From positions 1-64,000 of the forward strand of contig NZ_POSF01000011.1 in the NCBI RefSeq assembly GCF_004343605.1: a stretch of DNA of 64,000 bases, read 5' to 3'. The DNA is from Dehalobacter sp. 12DCB1 (GTDB lineage: Bacteria; Bacillota; Desulfitobacteriia; Desulfitobacteriales; Syntrophobotulaceae). The notes under the pieces are model-generated. The model worked only from the letters and a program-made list of their open reading frames with translations. It ran no database searches and was not told the DNA's origin. Below, piece by piece: positions 1-9,631 of this stretch. Position numbers and translations under genes: made by a program. Each line of letters starts with the position of its first letter. Positions within the stretch are counted from its first letter, which is position 1.

Positions 1-1101
1 TAAACTCATAAATAAGAAAACAGGCAGCATCAGCCATATCACCCACGTGGCTTTTAACAGGAAAAGTGCACCAAAAGGCTGGTAATCCAGCGTCCCATAG
101 TTCCCTAAACAGGTTCCGAGTATAAAGGCAACCCACAGGATGGTTGGTGGAACGAGCTTAAGTTTTTTTATCACTGTCTGCGATATTCCCAGTGGTTTGA
201 AGCCTGCTATTTTGTTAAGAGATTCCTGCACTGCTCCAAAAGGACAAATCCAGGCACAGTATAGATTTTTCCCCAAGAAAACAATAAATCCCAATGACCC
301 GGCCATCAGCACATACCATTTAAGGTTTGTTATTCCCGGAATTTGTAATTGGATCAGGGAAAACAACAAGTTGGCGGTAACAAATTGGTTGATCATAAAT
401 CCCAGTACCCCAATGCTTACCAGTAGTATCCAGGTCCGTATACGAACCAATTTCTTGATATAGACTCCTGCAAGTGCGATGAGGTACATCACGATCATCG
501 CTAAGTCCTTCCAAGTAACTTGGAACAGATCATAAGGATTTGCCCATGATGTGTTAAAGATCTGCCTGGAAAGGTACAAGTTTCCACTATTTACAGCTTC
601 AGCCACCGCATGCGAAGAAACAGTTGAACCGCTTATCCGGTCGACGTAGTTGGCTGTTTTGCTGTCGGCCAGGTATCCGGTATAACCGGAAGCCCCTCCC
701 AGATAAATAGGTTCCTTCAGCGAAAGACCGTTAAAACTATCGAAATATTTTTGTTTGTAGAGCCTTTCAAAAAAAATCGGAGTCTCACCCTGCTTTGTGA
801 CCAGTACTTTTTCCACCAAACCTTTTTCATCAATGATACTCATCATTTCAATTCTGGACTGATACCCCACAGCCGAATCACAAACGGCATAGTAACGTCC
901 TCCTGATGCTTCCACCATGTAAGCGGGTTTTGTACCAATGATTTTTTCAACCGAGGTGACACTGGGAATGTTTTGTTGGATCAGTGCCTTGTAATCCACA
1001 GCCTGGCCCGTCCAAAAAACGCTATAAATAATTGCTGCAATGGCTGTTATGGATAAAAAAAATAAATAGTAAAACTCTAGATCTCTCTTTTTTCCTTTCA
1101 T
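1..1101 (-). CDS. FMN-binding, 4Fe-4S membrane protein of the RdhC/NosR family (5' part, cut by window edge)
   Basis: The frame is open for 367 codons from an ATG preceded by AGAGG and continues off the left edge. Residues 1-30 form a signal anchor. A periplasmic FMN-binding domain follows, with the flavinylation-type motif DRISGST ending at Thr160. At least four membrane segments come next, and a CAWICPFG motif (Cys282, Cys286) begins the polyferredoxin-like part. The family carries a covalently bound FMN attached by ApbE and is thought to move electrons across the membrane to exported reductases. The usual SGAT is SGST here. It could be a third RdhC or another NosR-like protein; the missing 3' end prevents a decision. 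Confidence 0.8.
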   Translation of the reverse strand, partial: MKGKKRDLEFYYLFFLSITAIAAIIYSVFWTGQAVDYKALIQQNIPSVTSVEKIIGTKPAYMVEASGGRYYAVCDSAVGYQSRIEMMSIIDEKGLVEKVLVTKQGETPIFFERLYKQKYFDSFNGLSLKEPIYLGGASGYTGYLADSKTANYVDRISGSTVSSHAVAEAVNSGNLYLSRQIFNTSWANPYDLFQVTWKDLAMIVMYLIALAGVYIKKLVRIRTWILLVSIGVLGFMINQFVTANLLFSLIQLQIPGITNLKWYVLMAGSLGFIVFLGKNLYCAWICPFGAVQESLNKIAGFKPLGISQTVIKKLKLVPPTILWVAFILGTCLGNYGTLDYQPFGALFLLKATWVIWLMLPVFLFMSL

Positions 1102-1656
1102 GTCTTTGATCCTCTGCTGTCTTTAATTAATGGATTAAGGAGAGCAACCCACCCAATACCATTATAGTTAATGTAAGATAAACAAGATGTTTGCATAATT
1201 ACATATCGTAAGGCGGGAATATTCATGCAGTTTAGGCAATTTAGCATCGTTAGAATACAACTACTACCATGATAATACTAAAAAATTGTATTCCTAAATA
1301 CAGTTCACAAAGGAATGAATTTGAAAATCACGACCTATATTTTGAGATCTTTGGTGTATCAGGACGCAATATTATGGACACCGATGCCGACAGACAAGAA
1401 AACGTACTTTTAGAAAGAATCTCGAGTCGAGACGACCTTAACAAACTCGTTATATGGAAAGCCATGTTCAATATATTAAAACCGTCCGTAATCCAAACAA
1501 GCAGCGCAAAAAATGCATACAAATACATACGCCCTAAAGGCTACGGATATATTCAGTTAGAATCTAAGTGGTACGGTATAAAAATATTCGGAAAGGTAAT
1601 TATAGTAAAAATATTAATTAATACTTAGGTAGAAATGCAAAATATTTGAGGGTAGT
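1102..1656. other. Long intergenic region between the RdhC-like gene and gerA
   Basis: This AT-rich stretch holds the divergent promoters of the membrane flavoprotein and gerABC. TTAAT-N2-ATTAA lies at 1126-1137, but its 2-bp spacing does not match the 4-bp spacing of CprK/FNR boxes. Apart from one weak open frame on the + strand I see no gene. Confidence 0.4.
1269..1628 (+). CDS. Hypothetical protein, doubtful
   Basis: This is a 119-codon open frame just upstream of gerA. I recognise no family, signal peptide or membrane segment. No ribosome binding site precedes the ATG, and the composition is Ile/Lys/Asn-rich, as expected from translated AT-rich intergenic DNA. It is listed only because it fills an otherwise empty 550-bp gap and reads in the direction of the ger operon. 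A chance frame is the more likely explanation. Confidence 0.2.
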   Translation: MIILKNCIPKYSSQRNEFENHDLYFEIFGVSGRNIMDTDADRQENVLLERISSRDDLNKLVIWKAMFNILKPSVIQTSSAKNAYKYIRPKGYGYIQLESKWYGIKIFGKVIIVKILINT

Positions 1657-3267
1657 ATGTTTAAAAAACTGTTGAAGAGCGCTTTAGGCTTTAGCGGCAA
1701 AAAAGGCTCTGGCAAGACAACTTCCCGACAACCTGTAGAAAAGCGGCCCCTCTCTGCAGATTATGATGATAATTTACAGACTTTACGGCAAGTTTTCGAC
1801 CAATGTTTTGATATTCTCTTCCGCGAATTTTCCATTAATGCCGATACACCTCTACGTGCTTTTATTATTTATGTAGCCGGATTAACCAACCATGAAATGG
1901 TGAATGATCACTTATTGAAGAGTATCATGCAGGAAACGGCTAATTTACCGTCATCTGTGCATCTGTCCAAGGCCAATGCACAGCAAGTCATTCAAGAACG
2001 TTTAATCAATTTGGACGAAACCAGTACGACGACTGATTTAATTGAACTCGTCCAAAAAGTTTTAGAAGGCAATACCGTCCTGATTCTGGACGGATCGTCT
2101 ACTGCGATTATTGCCGGTGTACGGGGTGTAGAGGGTAGAGCAATCGACGAGCCTGACAGCGAACCTGGGGTGAGGGGACCAAAAGACGGATTTGTGGAAG
2201 CCCTCAACACAAACATGAGTTTAATCCGGCGCCGAATAAAAACCAGCCGTCTCAAAGCGGAAACTTTCGAGACAGGACTGTTGACGAAGACCAAACTGGC
2301 AGTATGTTACATCAAAGGGATCGCCAATGATAAAGTTGTGCAAGAGGTCAAGCAGCGGATTGGCAGGATTAATATTGATAGTGTGCTCAGCAGCAACCAG
2401 ATTGAAGAATTAATTATGGATGAGGCTTTCTCTTTATTCCCCCTTGTACAGTACACCGAGCGGCCGGACAAAGCAGCGGCTTCCTTATTGGAAGGACGGG
2501 TTGTTATCTTAGTGGATAACTCACCAATGCCCCTGATTGTTCCGGTAACGTTTATTTCTCTGCTCCAGGCTGCCGAGGATTATTACAATAACGCGGTATT
2601 CGCCACTTCAGTCCGGCTTTTGCGCTTTGTTGCCTTGAACATTGCGTTACTACTGCCGGCCTTAACCGTGGCAGCTTTCTCATTCCACCAGGAGTTGCTG
2701 CCAACAGCCTTAATAAGTACTGTTGCAGGCGCCCGGCAAGGCTTGCCTCTGCCAATCGTTTTAGAAATTCTGATGATTGAATTCGCCTTTGAACTCTTGC
2801 GCGAAGCCGGAGTACGCCTGCCCAAGACGATTGGTCAAGCTATCAGTACTGTTGGTGGTTTGGTTATTGGGCAGGCGGCAGTGAACGCGGGCCTTGTCTC
2901 ACCAATCTCGGTCATTGTTGTGGCGACTACAGCTATCGCTTCATTCACGATCCCAAACTACGCTGCAGGTACTGCGCTGAGAATTTTGCGGTTTGTTTTG
3001 ATTATCCTTGCAGGTTTTTTCGGCGGAGTGGGAATCATCTCCGGTCTAATGGTTATTCTATTCCATCTCTGCAGCTTACGTTCTTTCGGTATCCCCTACT
3101 TATCACCTATTGCCCCCTTAAGCCCGGGTGACTTAAAGGACACCATGGTACGTGCGCCCTGGTGGGCTATGCTCAGGCGGCCATGGATGTCCGTCAGCAA
3201 TGAGCCGGTCAGGCAGGACCCTGATCAAGGTCCGCTAAAACCGGATAAGGGAGGGCAAACGCCATAA
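1657..3267 (+). CDS. gerA: Spore germination protein, GerA family (A subunit)
   Basis: This 536-aa protein has the architecture of GerA/GerKA nutrient receptor subunits. A soluble N-terminal domain (about residues 35-300) carries the VLILDGS strand and the VEGRAIDEPDSEP segment typical of the family. A membrane domain with several helices follows (about 305-480), then a basic, proline-rich tail. With GerB and GerC it forms the inner-membrane germinant receptor that starts loss of dormancy. The start has GAGGG about 6 nt upstream. The stop overlaps the proposed gerB start by 4 nt, so the three genes are translationally coupled. Expression in the forespore is expected for the family, but I could not identify a sigma-G promoter with confidence. 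Confidence 0.93.
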   Translation: MFKKLLKSALGFSGKKGSGKTTSRQPVEKRPLSADYDDNLQTLRQVFDQCFDILFREFSINADTPLRAFIIYVAGLTNHEMVNDHLLKSIMQETANLPSSVHLSKANAQQVIQERLINLDETSTTTDLIELVQKVLEGNTVLILDGSSTAIIAGVRGVEGRAIDEPDSEPGVRGPKDGFVEALNTNMSLIRRRIKTSRLKAETFETGLLTKTKLAVCYIKGIANDKVVQEVKQRIGRINIDSVLSSNQIEELIMDEAFSLFPLVQYTERPDKAAASLLEGRVVILVDNSPMPLIVPVTFISLLQAAEDYYNNAVFATSVRLLRFVALNIALLLPALTVAAFSFHQELLPTALISTVAGARQGLPLPIVLEILMIEFAFELLREAGVRLPKTIGQAISTVGGLVIGQAAVNAGLVSPISVIVVATTAIASFTIPNYAAGTALRILRFVLIILAGFFGGVGIISGLMVILFHLCSLRSFGIPYLSPIAPLSPGDLKDTMVRAPWWAMLRRPWMSVSNEPVRQDPDQGPLKPDKGGQTP

Positions 3268-4361
3268 ATACGGAAAAGCTTTCAAGTAGGCAGATTGCTG
3301 TGCTGCTGTACATCATCATCATGATTTCAGGACTTCTGCTTATGCCCGGGCTGACGGCTGAAAAAGCGAAACAATCCGCCTGGATAGCGATTGCTTTAGC
3401 CTCACTTCCCAGTTTTTTTTGCTTATGGATTGTTTGGAAATTGGGTAAACGGTTTCCAAACAATACTTTGCCTGAATATGCAGAAATCATCCTGGGCAAA
3501 GCCTTAGGCAAGGTTGTAGGCGGAGCCTATATATTATTTTTCCTTTTGGTTAACATTCTATCCGTATGTGAGTTTTCCGAATTCCTGACAGTCTGCTTTA
3601 TGCCACAAACCCCGGCAATAGCTCTTAATGCCATCCTTGTCCTCATCGGGGCTTATGCAGTATTGAAAGGGATTGAAGTCATTGCCCGTGCAGCTCAATT
3701 CGTATTTCCCTTATTCATGATTTCTTTACTTATTCTATTTGTATCCGTATTACCCGCGGTGAAACTAGGAAAGCTGCTGCCTTTTCTTGAAGGTGGGATC
3801 AAACCTGTGATTTGGGGGTCTATCCCCTCCATATTCGTGTATGGTGAGATTATTGTATTGGCTATCCTGCTTCCCATGGTCAACAAGCCTGAGGAAATAA
3901 AGCGCAAAGGTGCTTTTGCCTTATTGACAGTGGCTATTTTTCTCTCAGCAGGTATGATGTTCACCTTAATGATATTTGGATCAAACCTCTCTGGGGATTT
4001 GTTGTTTCCTTTTTGGTATCTCAGCAAATATATAGAGTTTGGTAGTTACCTTCAGCGAGTAGAAGGGTTAATCCTGCTCCTTTGGATGATCGGAATGATC
4101 ATTAAAATTGCAATTTTCTATTATTTAACGTGTTTTTCAACAGCCAAAACCCTGGGTCTGAAAAGCTATAAACCGGTTATTTACCCAATGGCGCTTATCT
4201 ACCTCCCAGCGGCAACTTTTCTGTTTCGTAACACAGCAGAATTCCGTCAGTTTCTTGAATTGTACTGGCCGTATTTAGGATCCATTTTCGAACTGGTGTT
4301 GCCTTTGATTCTTTTGTTCGTAGCCGTAATCAGAAAAAAGCAAAGGAGAGTTAGCCGGTGA
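3264..4361 (+). CDS. gerB: Spore germination permease-like protein, GerB family, with apparent AUA start
   Basis: This is a ten-helix APC-type membrane protein, the B subunit of the germinant receptor. Family members begin with a short 'EKLSSRQ'-like segment before the first helix, and here that segment is encoded from 3273 on. No ATG, GTG or TTG precedes it. The only candidate is ATA at 3264, 8 nt after GGGAGGG and overlapping the gerA stop as ATAA, exactly where an ATGA overlap is expected. The first conventional start is GTG at 3300, which would remove 12 residues and has only a weak AGTAGG upstream. A G-to-A change, non-canonical initiation or a sequence error could explain it. The gene ends in a GTGA overlap with gerC. 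Confidence 0.85.
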   Translation: MNTEKLSSRQIAVLLYIIIMISGLLLMPGLTAEKAKQSAWIAIALASLPSFFCLWIVWKLGKRFPNNTLPEYAEIILGKALGKVVGGAYILFFLLVNILSVCEFSEFLTVCFMPQTPAIALNAILVLIGAYAVLKGIEVIARAAQFVFPLFMISLLILFVSVLPAVKLGKLLPFLEGGIKPVIWGSIPSIFVYGEIIVLAILLPMVNKPEEIKRKGAFALLTVAIFLSAGMMFTLMIFGSNLSGDLLFPFWYLSKYIEFGSYLQRVEGLILLLWMIGMIIKIAIFYYLTCFSTAKTLGLKSYKPVIYPMALIYLPAATFLFRNTAEFRQFLELYWPYLGSIFELVLPLILLFVAVIRKKQRRVSR

Positions 4362-5521
4362 AAAAAAAATACCGAATTTTAGGCCTATCCATACTAATTA
4401 TTTTACAGTCTGCTATAAGCACCGGCTGTTGGAGCAGTAAGGAAGTTGAAAGCCTTGCCGTTGTCACCCTCATGGGAATTGACTATACAAACGAAAATGG
4501 CAGCGACATGTGGACAATATCTGCAACAATCTTAAACCCGCTCGGCCAGGATAAAGAAGGAGATCAATCAAGCGGAAAAGGTAGTCAGGAAACATTATTG
4601 GTAGGTACCGGAAGGACTCTGCAGGAGACTATTTCAGCCTTTCCTGCCCACTCATCTCGTACACCTTATTACGGTCATATAAGTGCTTATATCATTGGTG
4701 AGAAGACCGCCAAGGAAAAAATGTGCGAATTTACTGAGGCCAATATACGATATTGGGAAAACCGTCCAAGAACATTAATAATCATAACAAAAGGAAAAGC
4801 TCTTGATGTATTGCAAGCGGGACCGGCAGTCGATAAGCTGCTCTCTAAAGAATTGAAGGAATTAGGTATGAAAAAAGCGTTAGCCACCGGTTATTCCTAC
4901 GGTGTAACTTTGACTGATTTTGCGGAGGGGTTAAAAAGTCCTGACAGGGATCCGGTAGCGACTCTGGTCAATGTCGTTCCTCCGGAAGTCCCGGGATTGG
5001 GACAGCAAAATCTGATGGAGGGATTAGCTGTTTTCCAAGGGGGTAGACTCATAGGTTGGTTGAATAAAGAGGAAACTATGGGATATTTATTAATAACGCA
5101 AAATATCAACAATGGGCATATTCCGCTAGTGGTTACAAAAGATAATATACTATTCTCATATTACTTTGCTACTACAAAAAGTAAAATCCTATCGGTGGTA
5201 ACCGGTGGTAAAATCACTTACCGTGTAAACATTAAAGTTATAGGTGCAATTGCTGATAATTCAGGATTAAGACTAAAAGCAGAAGATATTAAAGCACTTG
5301 AAAATGTAATCGAAGACAGGCTGCGGGATCTGTCCATACAAGCAGTTGATAAGGCCAAGGAATACAATTCAGATTTTCTTGGTTTTACAGAAAAACTCCA
5401 TCGTACTAACCTCTCGGCATGGCAGACGCTAGGACCGGACTGGCGGAAAGCTTTTAGCACAGCGGAAGTAGAAATCGTGGTCGATGCTAAGATCGTCCAA
5501 ACCGGGATGATGGGGGAATAA
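4358..5521 (+). CDS. gerC: Spore germination lipoprotein, Ger(x)C family
   Basis: This 387-aa protein has a lipoprotein signal peptide with lipobox STGC (Cys24). The CWSSKEVE segment that follows is typical of GerC/GerKC proteins, then the LA-x-V-x-L-MGIDY strand. It is the extracytoplasmic lipid-anchored subunit of the germinant receptor. The GTG start overlaps the gerB stop (GTGA), so it is the last gene of the gerABC operon. Length and domain order are normal. Confidence 0.93.
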   Translation: MKKKYRILGLSILIILQSAISTGCWSSKEVESLAVVTLMGIDYTNENGSDMWTISATILNPLGQDKEGDQSSGKGSQETLLVGTGRTLQETISAFPAHSSRTPYYGHISAYIIGEKTAKEKMCEFTEANIRYWENRPRTLIIITKGKALDVLQAGPAVDKLLSKELKELGMKKALATGYSYGVTLTDFAEGLKSPDRDPVATLVNVVPPEVPGLGQQNLMEGLAVFQGGRLIGWLNKEETMGYLLITQNINNGHIPLVVTKDNILFSYYFATTKSKILSVVTGGKITYRVNIKVIGAIADNSGLRLKAEDIKALENVIEDRLRDLSIQAVDKAKEYNSDFLGFTEKLHRTNLSAWQTLGPDWRKAFSTAEVEIVVDAKIVQTGMMGE

Positions 5522-5526
5522 AATAT

Positions 5527-5556
5527 ATTGCAATATCAATTACAATTGATATTGTA
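5527..5556. terminator. Bidirectional terminator between gerC and carB
   Basis: CAATATCAAT (5531-5540) and ATTGATATTG (5545-5554) form a 10-bp perfect stem with a 4-nt loop between two convergent genes. On the minus strand the stem is followed by CAATATATTTTATT. The stem is AT-only in its centre, so it is probably weak. Confidence 0.5.
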
Positions 5557-5563
5557 TCGTTAA

Positions 5564-8500
5564 TTAAATCTCTACGCTTCCTTCGAATACCTTTTCCGGT
5601 TTTCCTGTCATATAGACTGTCTCATCCGTATATTTGACGACCAAATCGCCGCCTTTTAGCTTCACCAGAATATGTTCTCCTTTTTGGCAGAAGCCGTTCA
5701 ACACTGCAGCGACAACAGCCGCGCAGGCGCTGGTACCGGCCGCAAGCGTTTCGCCGTTGCCGCGTTCCCAGACCCGCATTTTCAGGGTATTTCGGTCAAT
5801 CATCGTAACAAATTCCACATTGACTCTTTCCGGAAATAACGGAGAATATTCGAAGGCCGGTCCTTCAGTATCCATCTGAATGCTTTCCTGGTTCTCCACA
5901 AAAAGCACACTATGCGGATTCCCCATGGAGACACAGGTGATGCGGTAATCGCGACCGGCAATCGTAACTGGCTGGTTCACGATAACCTCTCCCGGCAATT
6001 CAACCGGAATCTTCTGAGGTTCCAGCTCCGCCGGCCCCATATCTACGCAGACCGAATTGACTTTCCCGTTTTGGATATAGAGTTTCAGTTTTTTAATTCC
6101 GCTCAAGGTTTCAATCGAAATCCGTTCCTTAACGATGATCTCGTTATCATACAGATATTTCCCAATGCATGTCAGTGCATTGCCGCTCATTTTGCTCTCG
6201 CTGCCATCCAGATTGAACATCTGCATCCTCGCATCAGCTTTGTCGGACGGACAGATCAGCACAATCCCGTCCCCGCCGATACCATAGTGCCTGTCGGATA
6301 AATAAACACTCAGGGATTCGGGACTGACAATCTGCTGATTGAAGCAGTTGAAATAAATATAATCGTTGCCGCAGGACTGCATCTTCGTAAAGGTAAGTCG
6401 ACGCCGTTCGCTGCGCATATGGTTGATGTCCACAAGCTCCGTGTTGTTCTGGGAATACCGGCTCTTCAGACTGTTGGCCAGGGCGTTGGCTGTATCCAGT
6501 GAGGTCAGACACGGAATCGCCGTTTCGACCGCTTTACGGCGGATTTTGACACTGTCCAGACCGGGCAGCCTGCCTTTGGCGGAAGTCGAGATAATATAAT
6601 GGATCTTGCCACTTTCCAGCAGCGTTTGGATATTGTCATGCTCTGATTCATGAATCTTCTTGACCGGAATCACCTGCAGACCCGCCTGCTCCAGCACTTT
6701 GGCCGTTCCGCCGGTCGCATAGAGCTTAAAGCCCAGCTCGCTGTATTTCCTGGCGATATCAACCATCTCCGGCTTATCGCTGTTGCGAACCGTAACTAAA
6801 ACGCCACCCTGCTTCACCATCTTGTACCCGGCAGCCACCAGTCCCTTATAAAGCGCCTCAGCGAGGGATTTGCCAATGCCCAGCACCTCGCCCGTCGACT
6901 TCATCTCCGGACCCAGCTGCACATCGACATCAATCAGTTTTTCAAACGAAAATACCGGAACCTTAACCGCGACATAAGGCGGGGTTTTATACAGCCCTGT
7001 GCCGAAGCCCATATCGGTCAGCTTTTCGCCAAGCATCGCCCGGGTCGCGAGGTCAACCATCGGCACGCCGGTCACTTTGCTGATATACGGGATCGTCCTT
7101 GAGGAACGCGGATTCACTTCAATGACGTAGATTTCTCCGGCATGAACGACATACTGAATATTGACCAGCCCCTGGGTGTTTAAGGCCAGGGCTAGTTTTC
7201 TGGAATAGTCGATGACCCGTTCCGTCAGCTCCCCGCTTAAGTTCCAGGCAGGATAGACCGCAATCGAATCACCGGAATGGATACCGGCCCGTTCAATATG
7301 CTCCATGATCCCAGGGATTAGAATCTCTTCACCGTCACAGATCGCGTCAACTTCGATTTCAATACCCGACAGGTATTTATCGATTAGTACGGGATTTTCG
7401 ATATTGTAAGTCAGGATAATGTCCATGTATTCACAGATATCCTGGTCACTAAACGCAATAATCATATTCTGGCCGCCCAGTACATAGGAAGGGCGCATCA
7501 GGACCGGATAGCCGAGCTTATTCGCCGCCTGCAGCGCTTCATCGGTGTTCATCACGGTATGTCCCTGAGGCCGTTTAATGGAGAGTCGTTCCAACAAAGC
7601 GTCAAACCGTTCCCTGTCCTCGGCCGCATCGATGCTGTCGGCCGGTGTGCCCAGAATCCGTATCCCCTGGGCTTCCAAGAACTTCGTCAGCTTAATGGCC
7701 GTCTGTCCGCCAAAAGCTACGACGACGCCATAAGGCTGCTCCGTATGAATCACATTCAAAACGTCCTCATTGGTCAGCGGTTCAAAATACAGCCGGTCGG
7801 CCGTGTCAAAATCGGTCGAGACGGTCTCCGGGTTATTATTGACGATCACGACCTCATAGCCTGCTTTTTTCAACGCCCACACACAATGTACGGAAGCATA
7901 GTCAAACTCGATCCCCTGACCGATTCGAATTGGGCCGGAGCCAAAGACAATAATTGTCTTCTTGCTGCTGTTCCTGGCTTTAATAAACTGCTCGGCCTCA
8001 TTGGCTTCATCGTACGTCGAGTAAAAATACGGGGTCTCCGCCTCAAATTCGGCTGCGCAGGTATCGACCATTTTGTAAGAAGCCCAGCGTTTCTGATAGA
8101 TCCCCTGCGCAATCCCCTGTTCAATCCTGCTGCCTGAAAGCCGTTCGATTACTTTATCAGGGTACCCGAGTTTCTTGGCTTCTTCGTACAGCTCCTGCGT
8201 CAGAGGTCCGACGGCCAGCTCTTTCTCCAAAGCTGTAAGGTGAGCCAGTTTGTATAAGAACCAGAGGTCAATCTTGGTGATCTCGTGAATCAATTCGCAG
8301 GAAATGTCCCTTTGCAGCGCTTCGAATATCACAAAAAGCCGTTCATCGTTGCACACTGTAAGCAGCTGTTCAATCTCGGCATCCGTCAGTTTCTTGAGTT
8401 TGGGCAGGTTCAAGCTGTCCAGGGAAATCTCCGCTCCCCTGACCGCTTTCATAATGGCCTGCTCAAAGCTCACGCCGATCGCCATCACTTCACCGGTTGC

Positions 8501-9631
8501 TTTCATCTGCGTACCCAGTGTGCGTTTTGCGTAAACAAATTTATCAAACGGCCACTTGGGCAGTTTCACCACGACATAATCCAGCGCCGGTTCAAAACAG
8601 GCATAGGTCTTCCCTGTAACGGCGTTTTTAATCTCATCGAGCGTATATCCAACCGCAATTTTCGCGGCGACTTTAGCAATCGGATATCCGGTCGCCTTGG
8701 AGGCCAGAGCTGAGGAACGGGATACCCTCGGATTCACCTCAATCACGGCATAGTCAAAGCTGTCCGGATGCAGCGCGAACTGGCAGTTGCAGCCGCCTTC
8801 CACTTCCAGGGCTGTAATGATATTCAGCGCAGCCGAACGCAGCATTTGGTATTCTTTGTCCGAAAGTGTGACAGCCGGCGCGATAACGATGCTGTCCCCG
8901 GTATGCACTCCGACCGGATCAAAATTCTCCATACTGCAGACGGTAATTACGTTGCCCGCCCGGTCCCGCATCACTTCAAACTCGATCTCTTTCCACCCGG
9001 AAATACATTTTTCAATTAGGACCTGGGTAATCGGTGAAAGCCTCAGACCGTTGGCCGCAATTTCCTGCAGCTCGGTTTCATTATAGGCAATCCCCCCGCC
9101 TGTTCCGCCCAGCGTAAAGGCCGGACGAACGATGACCGGATAGGAGATCTCTGCTGCAAAAGTGAGGGCCGCGGGGACATCCGTCACGACCAACGAAGGG
9201 ATGACAGGCTCGCCGATCGCTGCCATGGTATCTTTAAACATCTGCCGGTCTTCAGCCTTATCGATCGTTTCCGGATTCGCGCCCAGAAGTTTGACGCCTT
9301 GTTTTTCTAGAAATCCTTCTTTGGCAAGCTGCATGGAAAGTGTCAGGCCGGTCTGACCGCCTAACGTAGATAAAATGCTATCCGGTCTTTCCTTAATGAT
9401 GATTCTTTTGATGGTCTCCAGTGTTAAAGGTTCAATGTAGATCTGATCGGCCATCGCGTTGTCCGTCATGATCGTTGCCGGATTGGAGTTGATCAGAACA
9501 ACTTCCAGTCCCTCTTCTTTCAAGGCCCTGCACGCCTGAGTCCCCGCGTAATCAAATTCAGCAGCCTGTCCGATGACGATCGGTCCTGAGCCAATGACCA
9601 GTACTTTTTTTATTTCTTGATTTAACGGCAT
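5564..9631 (-). CDS. carB: Carbamoyl-phosphate synthase large subunit fused to a cysteine-less DapF-like domain
   Basis: Residues 1 to about 1065 are a complete CarB: two ATP-grasp halves, the oligomerisation region and a C-terminal MGS-like allosteric domain. With CarA it makes carbamoyl phosphate for pyrimidines and arginine. The frame continues without a stop into about 277 residues (from 1079) homologous over full length to diaminopimelate epimerase. Two DapF landmarks are altered. The first catalytic Cys (usually CGNG) is Ser1149 in KMSGNALTC, and the second (usually ACGTG) is Ala1298 in LAAGTSAC. I read both codons directly (AGC and GCC). A two-base epimerase is therefore not expected; a structural, regulatory or altered-chemistry domain is more likely. 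An internal ATG at 6418 has no good ribosome binding site, so a true fusion is favoured. The start overlaps carA by 10 nt. Confidence 0.93.
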   Translation of the reverse strand: MPLNQEIKKVLVIGSGPIVIGQAAEFDYAGTQACRALKEEGLEVVLINSNPATIMTDNAMADQIYIEPLTLETIKRIIIKERPDSILSTLGGQTGLTLSMQLAKEGFLEKQGVKLLGANPETIDKAEDRQMFKDTMAAIGEPVIPSLVVTDVPAALTFAAEISYPVIVRPAFTLGGTGGGIAYNETELQEIAANGLRLSPITQVLIEKCISGWKEIEFEVMRDRAGNVITVCSMENFDPVGVHTGDSIVIAPAVTLSDKEYQMLRSAALNIITALEVEGGCNCQFALHPDSFDYAVIEVNPRVSRSSALASKATGYPIAKVAAKIAVGYTLDEIKNAVTGKTYACFEPALDYVVVKLPKWPFDKFVYAKRTLGTQMKATGEVMAIGVSFEQAIMKAVRGAEISLDSLNLPKLKKLTDAEIEQLLTVCNDERLFVIFEALQRDISCELIHEITKIDLWFLYKLAHLTALEKELAVGPLTQELYEEAKKLGYPDKVIERLSGSRIEQGIAQGIYQKRWASYKMVDTCAAEFEAETPYFYSTYDEANEAEQFIKARNSSKKTIIVFGSGPIRIGQGIEFDYASVHCVWALKKAGYEVVIVNNNPETVSTDFDTADRLYFEPLTNEDVLNVIHTEQPYGVVVAFGGQTAIKLTKFLEAQGIRILGTPADSIDAAEDRERFDALLERLSIKRPQGHTVMNTDEALQAANKLGYPVLMRPSYVLGGQNMIIAFSDQDICEYMDIILTYNIENPVLIDKYLSGIEIEVDAICDGEEILIPGIMEHIERAGIHSGDSIAVYPAWNLSGELTERVIDYSRKLALALNTQGLVNIQYVVHAGEIYVIEVNPRSSRTIPYISKVTGVPMVDLATRAMLGEKLTDMGFGTGLYKTPPYVAVKVPVFSFEKLIDVDVQLGPEMKSTGEVLGIGKSLAEALYKGLVAAGYKMVKQGGVLVTVRNSDKPEMVDIARKYSELGFKLYATGGTAKVLEQAGLQVIPVKKIHESEHDNIQTLLESGKIHYIISTSAKGRLPGLDSVKIRRKAVETAIPCLTSLDTANALANSLKSRYSQNNTELVDINHMRSERRRLTFTKMQSCGNDYIYFNCFNQQIVSPESLSVYLSDRHYGIGGDGIVLICPSDKADARMQMFNLDGSESKMSGNALTCIGKYLYDNEIIVKERISIETLSGIKKLKLYIQNGKVNSVCVDMGPAELEPQKIPVELPGEVIVNQPVTIAGRDYRITCVSMGNPHSVLFVENQESIQMDTEGPAFEYSPLFPERVNVEFVTMIDRNTLKMRVWERGNGETLAAGTSACAAVVAAVLNGFCQKGEHILVKLKGGDLVVKYTDETVYMTGKPEKVFEGSVEI

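Noticed and set aside
1126-1137. TTAAT-N2-ATTAA upstream of the left-edge gene as a dehalobox
   Set aside because: Spacing between half-sites is 2 bp, not 4, and the DNA is AT-rich enough for it to occur by chance.
5564-6418. A separate dapF gene starting at the internal ATG 6418
   Set aside because: No ribosome binding site precedes it and the carB frame has no stop; a fusion is the simpler reading.
6120-9400. Several open frames of 80-190 codons antisense to carA and carB
   Set aside because: They lie opposite strongly conserved coding sequence and have no ribosome binding sites or family similarity.
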